Notes under the pieces: generated by a model
Told to the model about the DNA's origin: nothing
The model's input: only the letters and a program-made list of their open reading frames with translations
Database searches by the model: none
Shown here: positions 63,577-64,000 of the stretch, in pieces
How the letters are laid out: every line of letters starts with the position of its first letter
Numbering within the stretch: position 1 is the first letter of the stretch
Made by a program: the position numbers and the translations under genes
Source of the DNA: Mesorhabditis belari
Taxonomy: Eukaryota > Nematoda > Chromadorea > Rhabditida > Rhabditidae
Reading direction: 5' to 3'
Assembly: GCA_958450365.1 (NCBI GenBank)
Contig: CAUEEP010000737.1
Location: 2,469,501 to 2,533,500 of the forward strand
DNA length: 64,000 nt

Positions 63577-64000
63577 ATGGCTTTCCAGGAACCACAAACA
63601 ATGCGCGGTGCGATTTTATTTAGGCAGGTAATGCCCATACTAAAAATCTCGGCTTTTGCGAGAAGTAAAAACATTCTTAAACACCTTGAACTACCCAACT
63701 GGATTTTAAAAGTTAAGTTTATTTTCTTTAGTTGTTCGAGAAAACCTCATCGACATACACGTACATTTTGGGGTGTCGAGAAACGCGAGAGGCTTTGATC
63801 ATTGATCCCGTTGTAGAGACTGCACAAAGAGATGCCAAAGTGGGTACTTAAACTATTGATCTTCAGATTGAGTTGTATTTACCGGAATCTCTATTTTAGT
63901 TGATAAGCGAACTCGGTCTACGCCTGAAGTACGCGCTCAACACGCACATTCACGCTGATCACATAACTGGTACAGCTGCTTTAAGAAAAGTTTGTTTTTA
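63577..64000 (+). CDS. ethe-1: Persulfide dioxygenase ETHE1, 5' part
   Basis: ETHE1 is a mitochondrial metallo-beta-lactamase-fold enzyme that oxidises glutathione persulfide to sulfite in hydrogen sulfide breakdown. Three exons are visible: 63577-63627 (ending MRGAILFRQ), about 63731-63840 ([36 protein letters not shown]), and 63900 to about 63990 ([20 protein letters not shown]). The iron-binding motif THIHADH is complete. The gene is cut by the window end. It follows NUP210 on the same strand at 430 bp. Confidence 0.92.

Overview
This window comes from a nematode nuclear genome. Four lines of evidence support this. There are 5S rRNA genes interleaved with SL1 spliced-leader RNA genes. Protein-coding genes are split by very short GT-AG introns of about 40-60 nt, most ending in TTTAG. 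Several ATGs sit a few bases after a splice acceptor, as expected for trans-splicing. Gene families include nematode-style GT11, GT14 and C-type lectin/CUB proteins. The species cannot be named from the sequence.

Layout. 1.4-3.6 kb and 22.8-27.2 kb hold a broken 5S/SL1 cluster: four full-length 5S genes, several 5S stubs, eight SL1 RNA copies and two copies of a diverged SL RNA. The left block (about 1.43-3.3 kb) and the right block (about 24.85-26.7 kb) are inverted copies of each other. 3.6-9.8 kb is gene-poor: palindromic MITE-like elements, a tRNA-Lys(CTT) gene and a long homopolymer tract. 9.8-10.8 kb holds a decayed hAT-like transposase. 11.2-20.3 kb holds a head-to-head pair of glycosyltransferase genes, GT11 on minus and GT14 on plus, with a dead Tc1/mariner element between them. 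20.6-21.4 kb encodes a small Lys/Glu-rich protein ending in a CAAX box.

27.4-48 kb holds an unrecognised minus-strand gene piece, a PH-like nematode gene (+), a C-type lectin/CUB secreted protein (-), the mitochondrial calcium uniporter MCU (+), a possible small gene, and a multicopper oxidase (-) whose introns are full of repeats. 48.8-64 kb is a dense housekeeping block: CNOT11 followed by TFIIH p52 on the minus strand, and LSM2, NUP210 and ETHE1 (cut by the window end) on the plus strand. The two sets diverge from a shared upstream region. NUP210 carries a nested secreted-protein gene on the opposite strand of its largest intron.

How they relate. The SL RNAs made here supply the leader for trans-splicing, and the tandem sets CNOT11-p52 and LSM2-NUP210 have operon-like spacing. 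The accessory part is dominated by hairpin-forming non-autonomous elements. The most unusual signal is the second SL RNA type. Its exon differs from SL1 at three positions, and its last stem is rebuilt from a different sequence, yet it keeps the Sm site and the upstream promoter element at the same distance. All exon boundaries were read by eye, and gene identities come from motif recognition without database searches.
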